Below are positions 1 through 7,459 of a stretch of 16,079 nt of DNA, piece after piece. The stretch comes from Treponema sp. (GTDB taxonomy: Bacteria > Spirochaetota > Spirochaetia > Treponematales > Breznakiellaceae), in contig JAIROE010000231.1 in NCBI GenBank assembly GCA_031257715.1, positions 1 through 16,079 on the forward strand, given 5' to 3'. Made by a program: the position numbers and the translations under genes. Under the pieces are notes generated by a model that saw only the letters and a list, made by a program, of their open reading frames with translations, was not told where the DNA came from and did no database searches. Within the stretch, counting starts at the first letter, position 1; every line of letters starts with the position of its first letter.

Positions 1-386
1 CGCTGCCGTAGGCGATGGGGGCGCCGTCCACCGTGTCCCCGGCGGTGATGGTCCATTTCCCCAAGGCAAGGCGGAAGGTGGCTTCCGTTACGCCAGCGGC
101 AAGGCTTTGGGCGAGGACCCCGCCGGGCCCGGTGCAGGTGATGGTGTAGGCGATACGGGGCGCGAGGGCCGCGCCGGGTTTGACGTTCCGGGCCGCGCCC
201 CCGGCAGGCTGCCTGCCTGCGGAAGGCTGATGATGACGTTCCCTTCCCCGCCGCCCGTGGGATTGGCGCAGGAGGCGGCGAGGATGATTGGCAACAGAAG
301 AAGGCTGCTTAACGCGCAGCGGAAGAGGAGGTAAAATGGTTATGACACGCCGTGCGCGCCGCAGGGGACGGAACGGTATTTTTCAT
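1..386 (-). pseudogene. Frameshifted small lipoprotein gene, 5' part (runs off the window start)
   Basis: A good start is the ATG at 386-384 with a strong Shine-Dalgarno sequence (AAGGAGGAT) just upstream at 391-399. It reads MKNTVPSPAARTACHNHF and would soon stop. One extra base in the A run at 333-336 would move it into a frame that reads as a lipoprotein signal: FYLLFRCALSSLLLLPIILA followed by ASC, so a Cys after a hydrophobic core. A second single-base gain in the C run at 198-202 would move the reading from NVIISLPQAG into a frame continuing KPGAALAPRIAYTITCTGPG and on to ALGKWTITAGD, open to base 1. The joined product looks like a secreted protein with a beta-strand-rich repeat beginning at a NVxISLP motif. 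I infer one gene with two one-base deletions, either real decay or homopolymer sequencing errors. The function is unknown. Confidence 0.55.
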
Positions 387-470
387 TATTATCCTCCTTG
401 GCCCAGCCGGAAACCGGGTTTCTGATTGGGCAGGACTAGTGTACACCCCGTGGGGGGATAGGGCAAGTGT

Positions 471-505
471 GCTAAACACCAAATGCGGGGCATTTGGTGT
501 TTAGC
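471..505. repeat. Perfect 16-bp inverted repeat (hairpin)
   Basis: The arms 471-486 (GCTAAACACCAAATGC) and 490-505 are exact reverse complements around a GGG loop. No T run follows on either strand, so it is not a classical intrinsic terminator. It is more like a palindromic intergenic repeat unit. Confidence 0.8.
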
Positions 506-508
506 TGG

Positions 509-533
509 GGAGTTTGCGCCCTGCGCAAACTCC
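509..533. repeat. Perfect 11-bp inverted repeat (second tandem hairpin)
   Basis: The arms 509-519 (GGAGTTTGCGC) and 523-533 are exact reverse complements around a CCT loop. It begins three bases after the first hairpin, and again no T run follows. Confidence 0.75.
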
Positions 534-587
534 ATGGCAATCTACAAAGCGGGGCTCACCGGAAGGCCGCCCGGAGCGGACACGCCC

Positions 588-616
588 TTGTCTTCGGGGT
601 TTGCAGGGAGTATAGT
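588..616 (+). promoter_or_regulatory. Putative sigma-70-type promoter for the UPF0316 gene
   Basis: A -35 box TTGTCT (588-593) and a -10 box TATAGT (611-616) are separated by 17 bases. Transcription would begin near 622-624, immediately before the AAAGGA ribosome binding site at 623-628, giving a very short leader. Predicted by eye only. Confidence 0.4.
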
Positions 617-635
617 TTTCATAAAGGATTATACC

Positions 636-1202
636 ATGGCCGGATATATAATACGTTTTCTGACTGCCGCTCCTCCCCTGGAACTGGCCCTTATCCTCAT
701 TTCCAAGATTGTCGAAGTTTCCCTGGGGACGGTGCGGACCATTCTTATCAACAAGGGCTATCGCCGGGAGGGCACGATCCTTTCCTTCTTCGAGATAATC
801 CTGTGGACGTTTGTCGCCTCGCGGGTGATCATGGGGATAAGCGACGCGCCTATCAAGGGCATTGTGTACAGCGTGGGGTTTTCGCTTGGCATCTACATTG
901 GCTCCCGGATCGAAAACTTCATCGGGATGGGCAAGGTCCTTATTCAGGCGATAATCTCGAAGGAAAACTCGGAGGACATGACCGGCCTGCTCCGTTCGCG
1001 GGGTTACGCGGTTACGACCATGGAGGCCAGGGGGCGGGATTCGGAGAAAACGGTGCTGATGATCTTTGCCAACCGGAAGGGCAAGGAGGAGATCATCCGG
1101 GAGATACGCGCCCTTGACAGGGGCGCCATGATCATCACCAACGATGTCTCGACGCTCCAGGGCGGAACGATTTCGTCCATTCCCCGGAAGCTTTTCAAGT
1201 AG
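636..1202 (+). CDS. UPF0316-family membrane protein (DUF5698 + DUF2179)
   Basis: A 188-residue integral membrane protein of unknown function. The ATG at 636 is chosen because AAAGGA lies at 623-628, seven bases before it; the frame is open further upstream only through hairpin DNA. The N-terminal half has about three hydrophobic segments (roughly residues 8-30, 40-60 and 64-82), with the family-like stretch LILISKIVEVSLGTVRTIL and conserved small and polar residues. The C-terminal half (about 105-185) is soluble and matches the DUF2179 pattern, with GYAVTTMEARG and DRGAMIITNDVSTLQGG. The family is widespread in bacteria, and DUF2179 domains are suspected to bind a small ligand, but no activity is established. 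The next gene starts 12 bases downstream, so the two are probably co-transcribed. Family assignment is confident; role is unknown. Confidence 0.85.
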   Translation: MAGYIIRFLTAAPPLELALILISKIVEVSLGTVRTILINKGYRREGTILSFFEIILWTFVASRVIMGISDAPIKGIVYSVGFSLGIYIGSRIENFIGMGKVLIQAIISKENSEDMTGLLRSRGYAVTTMEARGRDSEKTVLMIFANRKGKEEIIREIRALDRGAMIITNDVSTLQGGTISSIPRKLFK

Positions 1203-1214
1203 CCGTATCCTTGC

Positions 1215-1961
1215 ATGAAGCGGAAAGTCCCCTTTACCGTTGTGTATGAGGATGAACGCATTGCCGTCTTCGACAAGGCTTCCGGTATCGCGGTGGGGCC
1301 CGGTCGCTGGGAGGAAGAGGGCGAGAGGCTGGACAGGATGGCGGCTTCGTTTCTGGGGATGCGCCTCTTTACCGTTCACCGCATAGACCGGGGCACGTCG
1401 GGGCTTGTGGTGTTCGCAAAGGATGCCGAAACTCACGCCTTTCTTTCGGGGGCTTTTGAAAACAGGCTGGTACGGAAACGGTACACGGCCGTGGTCAATG
1501 GGCGGCCCGTGTGGAAGGAGACGGTATGCGATCTTCCCCTTCTTCCCGACGGCAACAAGCGGCACCTGACCATTGTGGAAAAATACCGGGGTAAAAAATC
1601 CCTTACCCGCTTCCGCCTTGTCATCCTGGCGGGGAATTACAGCATCCTCGAAGCCCTGCCTGAAACGGGCAGGACGCACCAGATCCGGGTGCATCTTGCC
1701 GCGCTGGGGCACCCCGTTGTCTGCGATCCCCTCTACGGAAGCGGGAAGCCGGTGTTCCTTTCGTCTTTCAAAAAAAACTGGCGGGGGGACCCCTTTGAGG
1801 AAAAGCCCCTGCTCGACCGTCTGGGCCTGCACGCGGCGGAACTGGTCCTGCCGGCCCGCGCCGGGGTTTCCGGGCCCCTCGTTTTCTCCGCGCCCCTTCC
1901 TCGGGACATGGCCGCGCTTGCCGGGCAGATGGAAAAGGCGGCGGGGAAGAAATTCGCTTGA
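1215..1961 (+). CDS. RluA-family RNA pseudouridine synthase
   Basis: A 248-residue enzyme that converts uridine to pseudouridine in ribosomal or transfer RNA in the cytoplasm. The catalytic motif HRIDRGTSG is at residues 55-63, with Asp58 as the expected nucleophile. The later conserved block GRTHQIRVHLAALGHPVV-CDPLYG is present. There is no S4 RNA-binding domain at the N-terminus, so it is a short single-domain member like RluA, TruC or RluE relatives rather than RluC/RluD. The exact target uridine cannot be told from the sequence. The ATG at 1215 has no strong ribosome binding site and lies 12 bases after the preceding stop, which fits translational coupling with the UPF0316 gene. The end of the gene also carries the -35 box of the leuC promoter. 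Confidence 0.9.
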   Translation: MKRKVPFTVVYEDERIAVFDKASGIAVGPGRWEEEGERLDRMAASFLGMRLFTVHRIDRGTSGLVVFAKDAETHAFLSGAFENRLVRKRYTAVVNGRPVWKETVCDLPLLPDGNKRHLTIVEKYRGKKSLTRFRLVILAGNYSILEALPETGRTHQIRVHLAALGHPVVCDPLYGSGKPVFLSSFKKNWRGDPFEEKPLLDRLGLHAAELVLPARAGVSGPLVFSAPLPRDMAALAGQMEKAAGKKFA

Positions 1962-1986
1962 CGTTTCTCCGGGCTTACGGTATACA
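1958..1986 (+). promoter_or_regulatory. Putative sigma-70-type promoter for leuCD
   Basis: A -35 box TTGACG (1958-1963) and a -10 box TATACA (1981-1986) have an ideal 17-base spacer. The -35 box overlaps the stop codon of the pseudouridine synthase gene. The predicted start near 1993 leaves a leader of about 30 bases with GGAG at 2012-2015. I see no T-box, leader peptide or attenuator in that leader. Confidence 0.5.
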
Positions 1987-2021
1987 AAAGACACTCTAAT
2001 CGGTGCAATCTGGAGTCTGAT

Positions 2022-3338
2022 ATGGGAAAAACACTGGCTGAAAAGATTTTTAAAACCCACACTGTTGACCGGCCCTCGGCGGATGTCCACGTGCTGAGGC
2101 TGGACCGGGTTTTCTGCCACGAGATAACCACCCCCATCGCGGTGAACGACCTGGCCGCGAGGAATCTTGACGCGGTGTTTGATCCTTCAAAAATAAAGGC
2201 GGTTATCGATCACGTGAGTCCCGCGAAGGATTCCAGAACCGCCCTTCAGGGAAAAATACTCCGCGACTGGGCGGCCCGTCACGGCATAAAGGATTTTTTT
2301 GACATCGGCAGAAACGGCGTATGCCACGCGATCTTTCCGGAGAAGGGTTTTGTCCGGCCGGGTTATACCGTGATCATGGGTGACAGTCACACTTGCACGC
2401 ACGGAGCCTTCGGCGCCTTTGCCGCCGGAGTGGGCACTACGGATCTTGAGGTGGGCATACTTAAAGGGATCTGCGCGTTCCGCAGGCCCGCCGCCTTCCG
2501 CGTCAATCTGACGGGTTCCCTCCGTCCCGGCGTCTTCGCCAAGGACGTGATCCTCGCCGTCATCGCAAAGCTCACCGTCAGGGGCGCCATTGACATGGTG
2601 ATGGAATTCCGCGGCCCCGTCGTTGACGCGATGAGCATGGAAAGCCGCATGACCCTGTGCAACATGGCCGTTGAGGCGGGCGCGACAAGCGGGATCTGCA
2701 TGCCCGACATGACGACCGTGGAATATCTGTGGCCTTTTATAAAAAAAACGGAACGGGAAGAAGAGGGCTCGGGCGGTGATAAAGCATACGCCGCAAAGGA
2801 AGAGGCGCTGGAAGATTTTGCAAAATGGCGGAGCGATGATGACGCGGTATATGCCGCGTCGGTGGAGATGGACTGTTCCGCCCTTGAGCCCTGCGCCACG
2901 GTGGGCTACAGGCCCGATGAAATAAAAACGATACGGGAACTCAGGGGAACGCGCATCGATCAGGTTTACATAGGTTCCTGTACCAACGGCCGCATGGAGG
3001 ATCTCAGGGAAGCCGCCGCGGTGCTCAAGGGCAGAAAAGTCGCGGATACGGTGCGGGCCATTGTTTCCCCTGCTACTACCGGGGTCTACAACAAGGCGCT
3101 GGAAGAAGGGCTGCTTGCGATCTTTGCCGGCGCGGGTTTCTGCGTTACCAATCCAACCTGCGGGGCGTGTCTGGGAATGTCCAACGGGGTGCTTGCCGAA
3201 GGAGAGGTCTGCGCCTCCACCACAAACAGAAATTTTTACGGGCGTATGGGAAGGGGCGGCATGGTTCATCTGATGAGCCCCGCATCGGCGGCGGCATCGG
3301 CGGCGGCCGGCTGTATCGCCGGTCCCGAAGATCTGTAG
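2022..3338 (+). CDS. leuC: 3-isopropylmalate dehydratase large subunit (aconitase family)
   Basis: Large subunit of isopropylmalate isomerase, which interconverts 2- and 3-isopropylmalate in leucine synthesis. It is 438 residues, close to the two-subunit prokaryotic type. Visible family marks are CHEITTPIAV near the N-terminus, MGDSHTCTHGAFGAFAAGVG, and the three ligands of a 4Fe-4S cluster: Cys320 in GSCTNGR, and Cys380 and Cys383 in PTCGACLG. Around residues 240-270 there is a charged insertion (KKTEREEEGSGGDKAYAAK) before DDDAVYAASVEMD that makes the protein slightly long. The start has GGAG seven bases upstream. It is followed at once by the small subunit gene. Related enzymes in the same family act on homoaconitate, citraconate/methylmalate or 2,3-dimethylmalate; with no leuA or leuB in view, the substrate is inferred. 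Confidence 0.88.
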   Translation: MGKTLAEKIFKTHTVDRPSADVHVLRLDRVFCHEITTPIAVNDLAARNLDAVFDPSKIKAVIDHVSPAKDSRTALQGKILRDWAARHGIKDFFDIGRNGVCHAIFPEKGFVRPGYTVIMGDSHTCTHGAFGAFAAGVGTTDLEVGILKGICAFRRPAAFRVNLTGSLRPGVFAKDVILAVIAKLTVRGAIDMVMEFRGPVVDAMSMESRMTLCNMAVEAGATSGICMPDMTTVEYLWPFIKKTEREEEGSGGDKAYAAKEEALEDFAKWRSDDDAVYAASVEMDCSALEPCATVGYRPDEIKTIRELRGTRIDQVYIGSCTNGRMEDLREAAAVLKGRKVADTVRAIVSPATTGVYNKALEEGLLAIFAGAGFCVTNPTCGACLGMSNGVLAEGEVCASTTNRNFYGRMGRGGMVHLMSPASAAASAAAGCIAGPEDL

Positions 3339-3347
3339 GAGGCTGAG

Positions 3348-3872
3348 GTGAAAAAGTTCGGCGGTTCCGTACTGTTCCTTGACAGAAGCAATATCAATAC
3401 CGATGAAATAATTCCGGCAAAATATCTGAACGAAAATTCGAAAGACGCCCTTAAACCCTATCTGCTTGAAGATCTCAGGCTTCCGGGTTTTGATCCGAAG
3501 CGGGACATTGCCGGAAAGGGCGCCGTCGTGTCGCGGGCCAATTTTGGATGCGGGAGTTCCCGTGAACATGCCCCCTGGGCGCTGGAAGCGAACGGGATCA
3601 ACGTGGTGATTGCCGAAAGTTTCGCCCGCATCTTCAGGCAGAACATGTTCAACTGCGGGATGATGGCCCTGGAGCTTTCCCCCGAAGCGCTGGACGGCGT
3701 TTTCCGGGATTTCGGCGCGTTTCCTTCTGAACTTGCCGTCGATGCCGAAAACGGCGTTCTTGTCTTTTCGGACGGTGAAAAAAAAAGGGAATTTTCTTTT
3801 AATCTGGGAGAATTTGAAACGGGCCTTGTCAGGGCCGGGGGATGGGTTCAATACGCGGCTCAACGCTATTAG
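3348..3872 (+). CDS. leuD: 3-isopropylmalate dehydratase small subunit
   Basis: The 174-residue swivelling small subunit that pairs with the preceding LeuC. It starts with GTG at 3348; an AGGAGG sequence at 3337-3342, overlapping the leuC stop codon, fixes this start. The substrate-side loop DEIIPAKYLNENSKDAL is near residues 22-40, and the signature NFGCGSSREHAPWALE lies near residues 65-80, followed by VIAESFARIFRQNMFNCGM. Length and motifs fit the short two-subunit type. The loop sequence after YL helps set substrate choice in this family. Here it reads YLNEN, which does not match the archaeal loop variants I know, so isopropylmalate is the likely but unproven substrate. The nine-base gap shows an operon with leuC. 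Confidence 0.88.
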   Translation: MKKFGGSVLFLDRSNINTDEIIPAKYLNENSKDALKPYLLEDLRLPGFDPKRDIAGKGAVVSRANFGCGSSREHAPWALEANGINVVIAESFARIFRQNMFNCGMMALELSPEALDGVFRDFGAFPSELAVDAENGVLVFSDGEKKREFSFNLGEFETGLVRAGGWVQYAAQRY

Positions 3873-3938
3873 CCGTTTGCCGCCGGGAAATGTCCCCTTT
3901 GGCTTGCATTTTTTTTCACGGTCAACTAGGCTGTATGT

Positions 3939-4328
3939 ATGTTTTCAATAACCGTTACCCCCCGCTTTGGGGACATGGATATTCTGGGACACATCAATAA
4001 CACCGTTCCTGTGGCTTGGTTTGAACTGGCCAGAAACCCTCTCTTCAAAATATTCGATCAGGAAATGAAGCTTTCCCGCGAGACCTTTCCCCTCATCATG
4101 GCCCACACCGATTACGATTATGTGGATCAGCTTTACTTCCAGTACGATGTGGAAATCCGCTCGTGGATAAGCCGCATAGGAACCAAATCCTTTACCGTGT
4201 ATCACGAGGCATGGCAGGAAGGCCGGCTCTGCGTTAAAGGCAGCGCCGTGGTGGTCCACTACAATTTCAATACCGAGACGACCACTCCCATTCCGGAAGA
4301 CAAGAAGCGGCTTCTGGAAGGCACTTGA
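3939..4328 (+). CDS. Hotdog-fold acyl-CoA thioesterase (4HBT/YbgC-like)
   Basis: A 129-residue single hotdog domain, the usual size for the 4-hydroxybenzoyl-CoA thioesterase/YbgC group, which hydrolyses acyl-CoA or acyl-ACP thioesters. The N-terminal signature RFGDMDILGHINN is at residues 9-21; Asp14 aligns with the catalytic Asp17 of 4-hydroxybenzoyl-CoA thioesterase. Later blocks (YDVEIRSWISRIGTKSFTVYHE and GSAVVVHYNF) are the expected beta strands. The acyl chain is unknown. The ATG at 3939 has only a weak ribosome binding site, and an ATG at 3935 is out of frame. It lies 66 bases after leuD; whether it is co-transcribed is unclear. A T run at 3910-3917 in the gap has no good stem before it. 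Confidence 0.82.
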   Translation: MFSITVTPRFGDMDILGHINNTVPVAWFELARNPLFKIFDQEMKLSRETFPLIMAHTDYDYVDQLYFQYDVEIRSWISRIGTKSFTVYHEAWQEGRLCVKGSAVVVHYNFNTETTTPIPEDKKRLLEGT

Positions 4329-4413
4329 CGACACCGTCATCTTCACCGGAAACGTAATTTTTCCTGAATATTCCACCGTGTCAGGTATTTTACTTCGGCC
4401 ATGTCTGTGGAAA

Positions 4414-5328
4414 TCAGGCTTCCACCGTGAGGCCTTCGCGGGCCATCATGATCTCCATAGTCGTTTTGCCCCGGACCATGGACCGGTATTTGTTCTCAAG
4501 CTGTTCCAGTTGTTCGTCGGTACGGTTTGGATCATGATGGAAAAGGACAAGCTTTTTGACGCGGGCCTTGTTGGCGAAATTAATGGCGTGTTCGTAGGAT
4601 GAATGTCCCCAGCCCAGATGACTTTCATATTCCGAAGCGGTGTACTGTGCGTCGTGGACAAGAATGTCCGCGCCGAGGAAGAAGCGGAGGATCTTTTCGT
4701 TTTCCTCTCTGGCGACAAGGGCCCCTTCACGGGCGGCATCTTCGTCATAGCTTGGATCGGCGGGATCGACGGGAAAAAGATTGCGGAACGGTTCGTTGTC
4801 GTAAGCGGTAACGATTGATTTTCCCTTATACTCGAAACGGTAACCGAGACAGAGTATGGGGTGGTTCAAATACTTGGTGGTCACCCAGAGACTGCCGCCA
4901 AGATCAAGGGAGGTCTCCTTGATCTGATCATATTCGATCTGCGCGGAAAGCTCGCTCTGCCTGATTGGCCAGTAGCGGTAGGAAAGCTGGGCGCCGATGA
5001 TCGATTCCAGCGTGTCGTCCTCGTAAGAGACAGGCCCCCTGATCCGCAGCTTTGACGTTGGGATGAAGAGCGGCGTGAACATGGGAAAGCCCATGATATG
5101 ATCCCAGTGCGTATGGGTTATGAAGATATCGGCGTCTATGGGGCCTTTCCTGAAGTCATTCGCCATAAGCCAGTCGCCAAAGGGCTTTATCCCCGTGCCA
5201 AAATCGATGATCACGAGCCTGCCGTCGGCCCGTATTTCAAGGCACGAGGTATTGCCCCCGTATTTAACGGTGGCCGGTCCGGGACAGGGGATGGAACCCC
5301 TGTCTCCCCAAAAACGCACGCTTAACAT
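4414..5328 (-). CDS. Metallo-beta-lactamase-fold hydrolase
   Basis: A 304-residue cytoplasmic metal hydrolase. The zinc motif THTHWDH is at residues 71-77 (His72, His74, Asp76, His77), preceded by the strand LVIIDFGTGIKPFG and followed by further candidate ligands in ILVHDAQYT and in LVLFHHDP near the C-terminus. The N-terminus RFWGDRGSIPCPGPATVKYGG-NTSCLE is typical of a bacterial subgroup related to RNase Z-like and cyclic-nucleotide phosphodiesterase-like proteins. Substrate unknown. It converges on the thioesterase gene with an 85-base gap that has no clear terminator. A -10-like TATACT lies only seven bases before the ATG and no ribosome binding site is seen, so the message could be leaderless; this is tentative. 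Confidence 0.82.
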   Translation of the reverse strand: MLSVRFWGDRGSIPCPGPATVKYGGNTSCLEIRADGRLVIIDFGTGIKPFGDWLMANDFRKGPIDADIFITHTHWDHIMGFPMFTPLFIPTSKLRIRGPVSYEDDTLESIIGAQLSYRYWPIRQSELSAQIEYDQIKETSLDLGGSLWVTTKYLNHPILCLGYRFEYKGKSIVTAYDNEPFRNLFPVDPADPSYDEDAAREGALVAREENEKILRFFLGADILVHDAQYTASEYESHLGWGHSSYEHAINFANKARVKKLVLFHHDPNRTDEQLEQLENKYRSMVRGKTTMEIMMAREGLTVEA

Positions 5329-5561
5329 GCAGTCGAGTATATACCGAAAAAAGGAAACCGTGAAGGGGAATGAAACCGTTCTGTTATAAAAGAGCCAGAC
5401 AGAGGTCCCAAACGGCGGGACGGGAATATGATAGAGGCGCCGGTAAAGCGAAGGCTGTTCCGCGCCGCAGGCGGAAGAGCGGACAAGGCCTGACAGGAGG
5501 ACATTTGAGCATTCTTATGTTTCTATAGTCAAGGCATGTGACATTTTTAAAACAATGGACG

Positions 5562-5586
5562 TGTTCAAGAACCCGGCTGGTTCTTT
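5562..5586 (+). repeat. 25-base direct repeat, left copy
   Basis: Matches 9015-9039 at 22 of 25 positions in the same orientation. The core is GAAC, two variable bases, then GGCTGGTTCTTT; the arms AAGAACC and GGTTCTT form a small stem. A second shared word, CAAGTCTC, follows at 5589-5596 and again at 9060-9067. The pair brackets the restriction-modification genes. Confidence 0.7.
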
Positions 5587-5609
5587 TACAAGTCTCACAA
5601 TGCGGTGGA

Positions 5610-5640
5610 AGTTTGTTCAATAGAAGTTATTGAACAAACT
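5610..5640. repeat. Perfect 13-bp inverted repeat downstream of vsr
   Basis: The arms 5610-5622 (AGTTTGTTCAATA) and 5628-5640 are exact reverse complements around a five-base loop, GAAGT. It lies downstream of the minus-strand vsr stop codon and could end or stabilise that message, but no T run follows, so it is called a repeat. Confidence 0.75.
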
Positions 5641-5676
5641 CTAATAATACGCCGTATCCATGCGACGCAAATACAA

Positions 5677-6153
5677 TTAAGACTTATTGGTTTTATACTT
5701 TTCCGAAGTAATTTCCAGCCAAATACTGTCGGAAAGCAGCCAATCGGATACAGATTTTATTGTATTATTAATTTTTGACAATTGTTCTTTGCCTCTAATG
5801 GAGCATTCCCAAATAATGCATATACGCCAGCCGTTTGCGTGTAAATAATTCAAGACTTCCGCGTCTCTTTTTCTGTTTGTATCAATTTTGTCTGTCCAGA
5901 ACTTTTCATTGGAAGACGGAATTCTAAAATTGGGACAGCCAATATGACCATGCCAAAAACATCCATGAATAAAAATAACCGCATTATATTTTCTTAATAC
6001 AATATCAGGTTTCCCAAAAATTTTTCTGTCATTTATCCGGTAGCGGTACCCTGACTTAAACAGTCCTTTTCGAATTAATATTTCCGGCTTGGTATTCCTG
6101 TTGCGAATACCTGACATCATTTCGCTTCTCTTTTGAGAATTAACAATATCCAT
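5677..6153 (-). CDS. vsr: Very-short-patch-repair mismatch endonuclease (Vsr)
   Basis: A 158-residue endonuclease that nicks 5' of the T in T:G mismatches formed when 5-methylcytosine deaminates, starting short-patch repair. The residues known from E. coli Vsr are in place: Asp50 in KPDIVL, His63 in FIHGCFWHGH, His68 in the same stretch, and zinc ligands His70, Cys73 and Cys117. The later NEKFWTDKIDTNRKRDAEV block is also typical. Its length is normal. It starts five bases after the methyltransferase stop and so is in one operon with it, as is usual for Vsr proteins, which repair the product of their partner methylase. There is no clear ribosome binding site, suggesting coupled translation. 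The gene is A+T-rich compared with the genes outside the island. Confidence 0.95.
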   Translation of the reverse strand: MDIVNSQKRSEMMSGIRNRNTKPEILIRKGLFKSGYRYRINDRKIFGKPDIVLRKYNAVIFIHGCFWHGHIGCPNFRIPSSNEKFWTDKIDTNRKRDAEVLNYLHANGWRICIIWECSIRGKEQLSKINNTIKSVSDWLLSDSIWLEITSEKYKTNKS

Positions 6154-6158
6154 GGTTA

Positions 6159-7454
6159 TTAAATTAAAGGCTTTATTGCCTCTGCTATTGTGTGAAACAG
6201 AGGAACAACAACTGAATTTCCAAACTGTTTATATGCCCTCGTATCGGAAACGGGTATTATAAAATCATCTGGATAACCCATTAACCTGGCGCATTCTCGT
6301 GGCGTGAGCCTCCTGGGATTTTTCTTTTTCCCCTGATAAACAAGTATTTCGGAACCGTCTTTATAATACCGTGCTGATAATGTTCTTGCTATATCGTCTT
6401 TTTTTACCAGGCCAAATCCAAACCCATTCCCGGCCGCCTTGTGTTTCTCGGCATAACTTTGCAAATATTCCCACAAATGATCGGTAAGAGTATATTTATC
6501 CAGAACCTTTTTTTCCTTATGATTGAAATATTTGTCCTTGTCATGATCCAAAAAAGGCTCATGTCCGTCTTTTTTATGTAAAATATGAGACAGTTTTATC
6601 TCGCCCTTTGGCGGGTAATTAATATTTTCCAGTGAAAACAAGGTTGGCTCCCTGAAACCGACAATCACAATTCTTTCGCGATGCTGAGGAACCCAGCTTT
6701 GACCATCTATGACTTTATAATCAATGGTATAACCCAATTCCCGTGTTAATGTGCTGGTTATAACTTTAAATGTATTGCCTTTATTATGGGACTTGAGGTT
6801 TTTAACATTTTCAAGGACAAAGGCCTTTGGCTTTTTTTCTTTTATTATTCTTGCTACATCAAAAAACAAAGTTCCCTGTGTTAAATCGGCAAAACCCGTA
6901 GGGCAGCCCAATGCGTTTTTCTTGGAAACACCGGCTATGGAAAAAGGCTGGCATGGAAACCCGGCTAGAAGAACATCATGGCCGGGTATTTCTTTTTCAG
7001 AAATTTGGGTTATGTCTCCATATACAGGTTCATTGGAAGGAAAATTTGTTGTATAGGTTTTCCGGGCATAAGCATCCCATTCGCTGGTAAAAACACATTT
7101 CCCTCCAGCCAGTTCAAATCCTTTCCGTATACCCCCAATACCTGCAAAAAGGTCTATAAAAGTAAAGTGATATTCCCGGTTTTTAGCCTTAAAAGAAACA
7201 ATTTTTCTCTGGATCATATCGTATAGTCGTTCAAGATATATCGTTTTTAGTTCCACTTGGCCATTTAGCCACCTGTGAACCGTACTTGGGTTTACAGAGC
7301 ACTCTTGAGCTATTTCTGAAACATTGTAAAATTTTTCTATCTGTTCAAGAACATTAGATGTATTAAAGACTTGTTCAGGCACAATCCTCTCCCAAAAGGG
7401 AAACTTTCTTGCATTATGCAATAATTCTTCCCAATTTGTCAATGCCCTTTGCAA
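6159..7454 (-). CDS. Dcm-like DNA (cytosine-5) methyltransferase
   Basis: A 431-residue C5-cytosine methyltransferase. Motif I is FIDLFAGIGGIRKGFE (residues 99-114), motif IV AGFPCQPFS with catalytic Cys168, motif VI ENV (215-217), motif VIII QHRER (257-261), then RRLTPRECARLMGYPDDF and QFGNSVVVPL (motifs IX and X). Residues 40-66 form a helix-turn-helix (VSEIAQECSVNPSTVHRWLNG), also seen at the N-terminus of E. coli Dcm. Sequence style and the neighbouring Vsr and MvaI/BcnI-type nuclease point to a CC(N)GG-like site, but specificity is inferred. The TTG start at 7454 has no good ribosome binding site; upstream the frame stays open for about 12 codons without a standard start. It diverges from the nuclease gene across only 39 bases. 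Confidence 0.93.
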   Translation of the reverse strand: MQRALTNWEELLHNARKFPFWERIVPEQVFNTSNVLEQIEKFYNVSEIAQECSVNPSTVHRWLNGQVELKTIYLERLYDMIQRKIVSFKAKNREYHFTFIDLFAGIGGIRKGFELAGGKCVFTSEWDAYARKTYTTNFPSNEPVYGDITQISEKEIPGHDVLLAGFPCQPFSIAGVSKKNALGCPTGFADLTQGTLFFDVARIIKEKKPKAFVLENVKNLKSHNKGNTFKVITSTLTRELGYTIDYKVIDGQSWVPQHRERIVIVGFREPTLFSLENINYPPKGEIKLSHILHKKDGHEPFLDHDKDKYFNHKEKKVLDKYTLTDHLWEYLQSYAEKHKAAGNGFGFGLVKKDDIARTLSARYYKDGSEILVYQGKKKNPRRLTPRECARLMGYPDDFIIPVSDTRAYKQFGNSVVVPLFHTIAEAIKPLI

Positions 7455-7459
7455 AGAAT

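Larger units (their letters stand above)
387..635. other. Intergenic region with hairpins and a promoter
   Basis: No convincing gene lies in this 249-base gap between divergent genes. It holds the upstream region of the minus-strand lipoprotein gene, two tandem perfect hairpins (471-505 and 509-533) and a promoter for the plus-strand gene that starts at 636. An open frame extends upstream from that gene to 483, but it runs through both hairpins and lacks a ribosome binding site, so I do not treat it as coding. Confidence 0.6.
5329..5676. other. Non-coding gap at the left edge of the R-M island
   Basis: No supported gene in these 348 bases. The G+C-rich part up to about 5510 is upstream DNA of the hydrolase gene. 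From about 5530 the composition becomes A+T-rich. The gap contains the 25-base repeat at 5562-5586, itself an imperfect hairpin (AAGAACC and GGTTCTT arms), and the perfect hairpin at 5610-5640. Short open frames on the minus strand look like chance. Confidence 0.6.

Noticed and set aside
471..533. Rho-independent terminators
   Set aside because: Stems are perfect but neither strand has a T run after them.
501..2120. 539-residue open frame on the minus strand
   Set aside because: It lies antisense to the UPF0316, pseudouridine synthase and leuC genes, whose motifs are clear. It has no recognisable domain and is a product of high G+C codon use.
2187..3863. 558-residue open frame on the minus strand
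   Set aside because: It is antisense to leuC and leuD, and has an odd His/Arg-rich composition and no motif.
3905..3920. Terminator after leuD
   Set aside because: There is a run of eight or so T, but the preceding sequence forms only a four-base stem too far from it.
5493..5526. Leader peptide after AGGAGG near 5496
   Set aside because: The only frame is eight codons from a TTG and ends at once; nothing downstream supports attenuation.
5384..5620. 78-residue minus-strand frame upstream of the hydrolase
   Set aside because: No ribosome binding site or motif, and it runs through the 25-base repeat and a hairpin arm.
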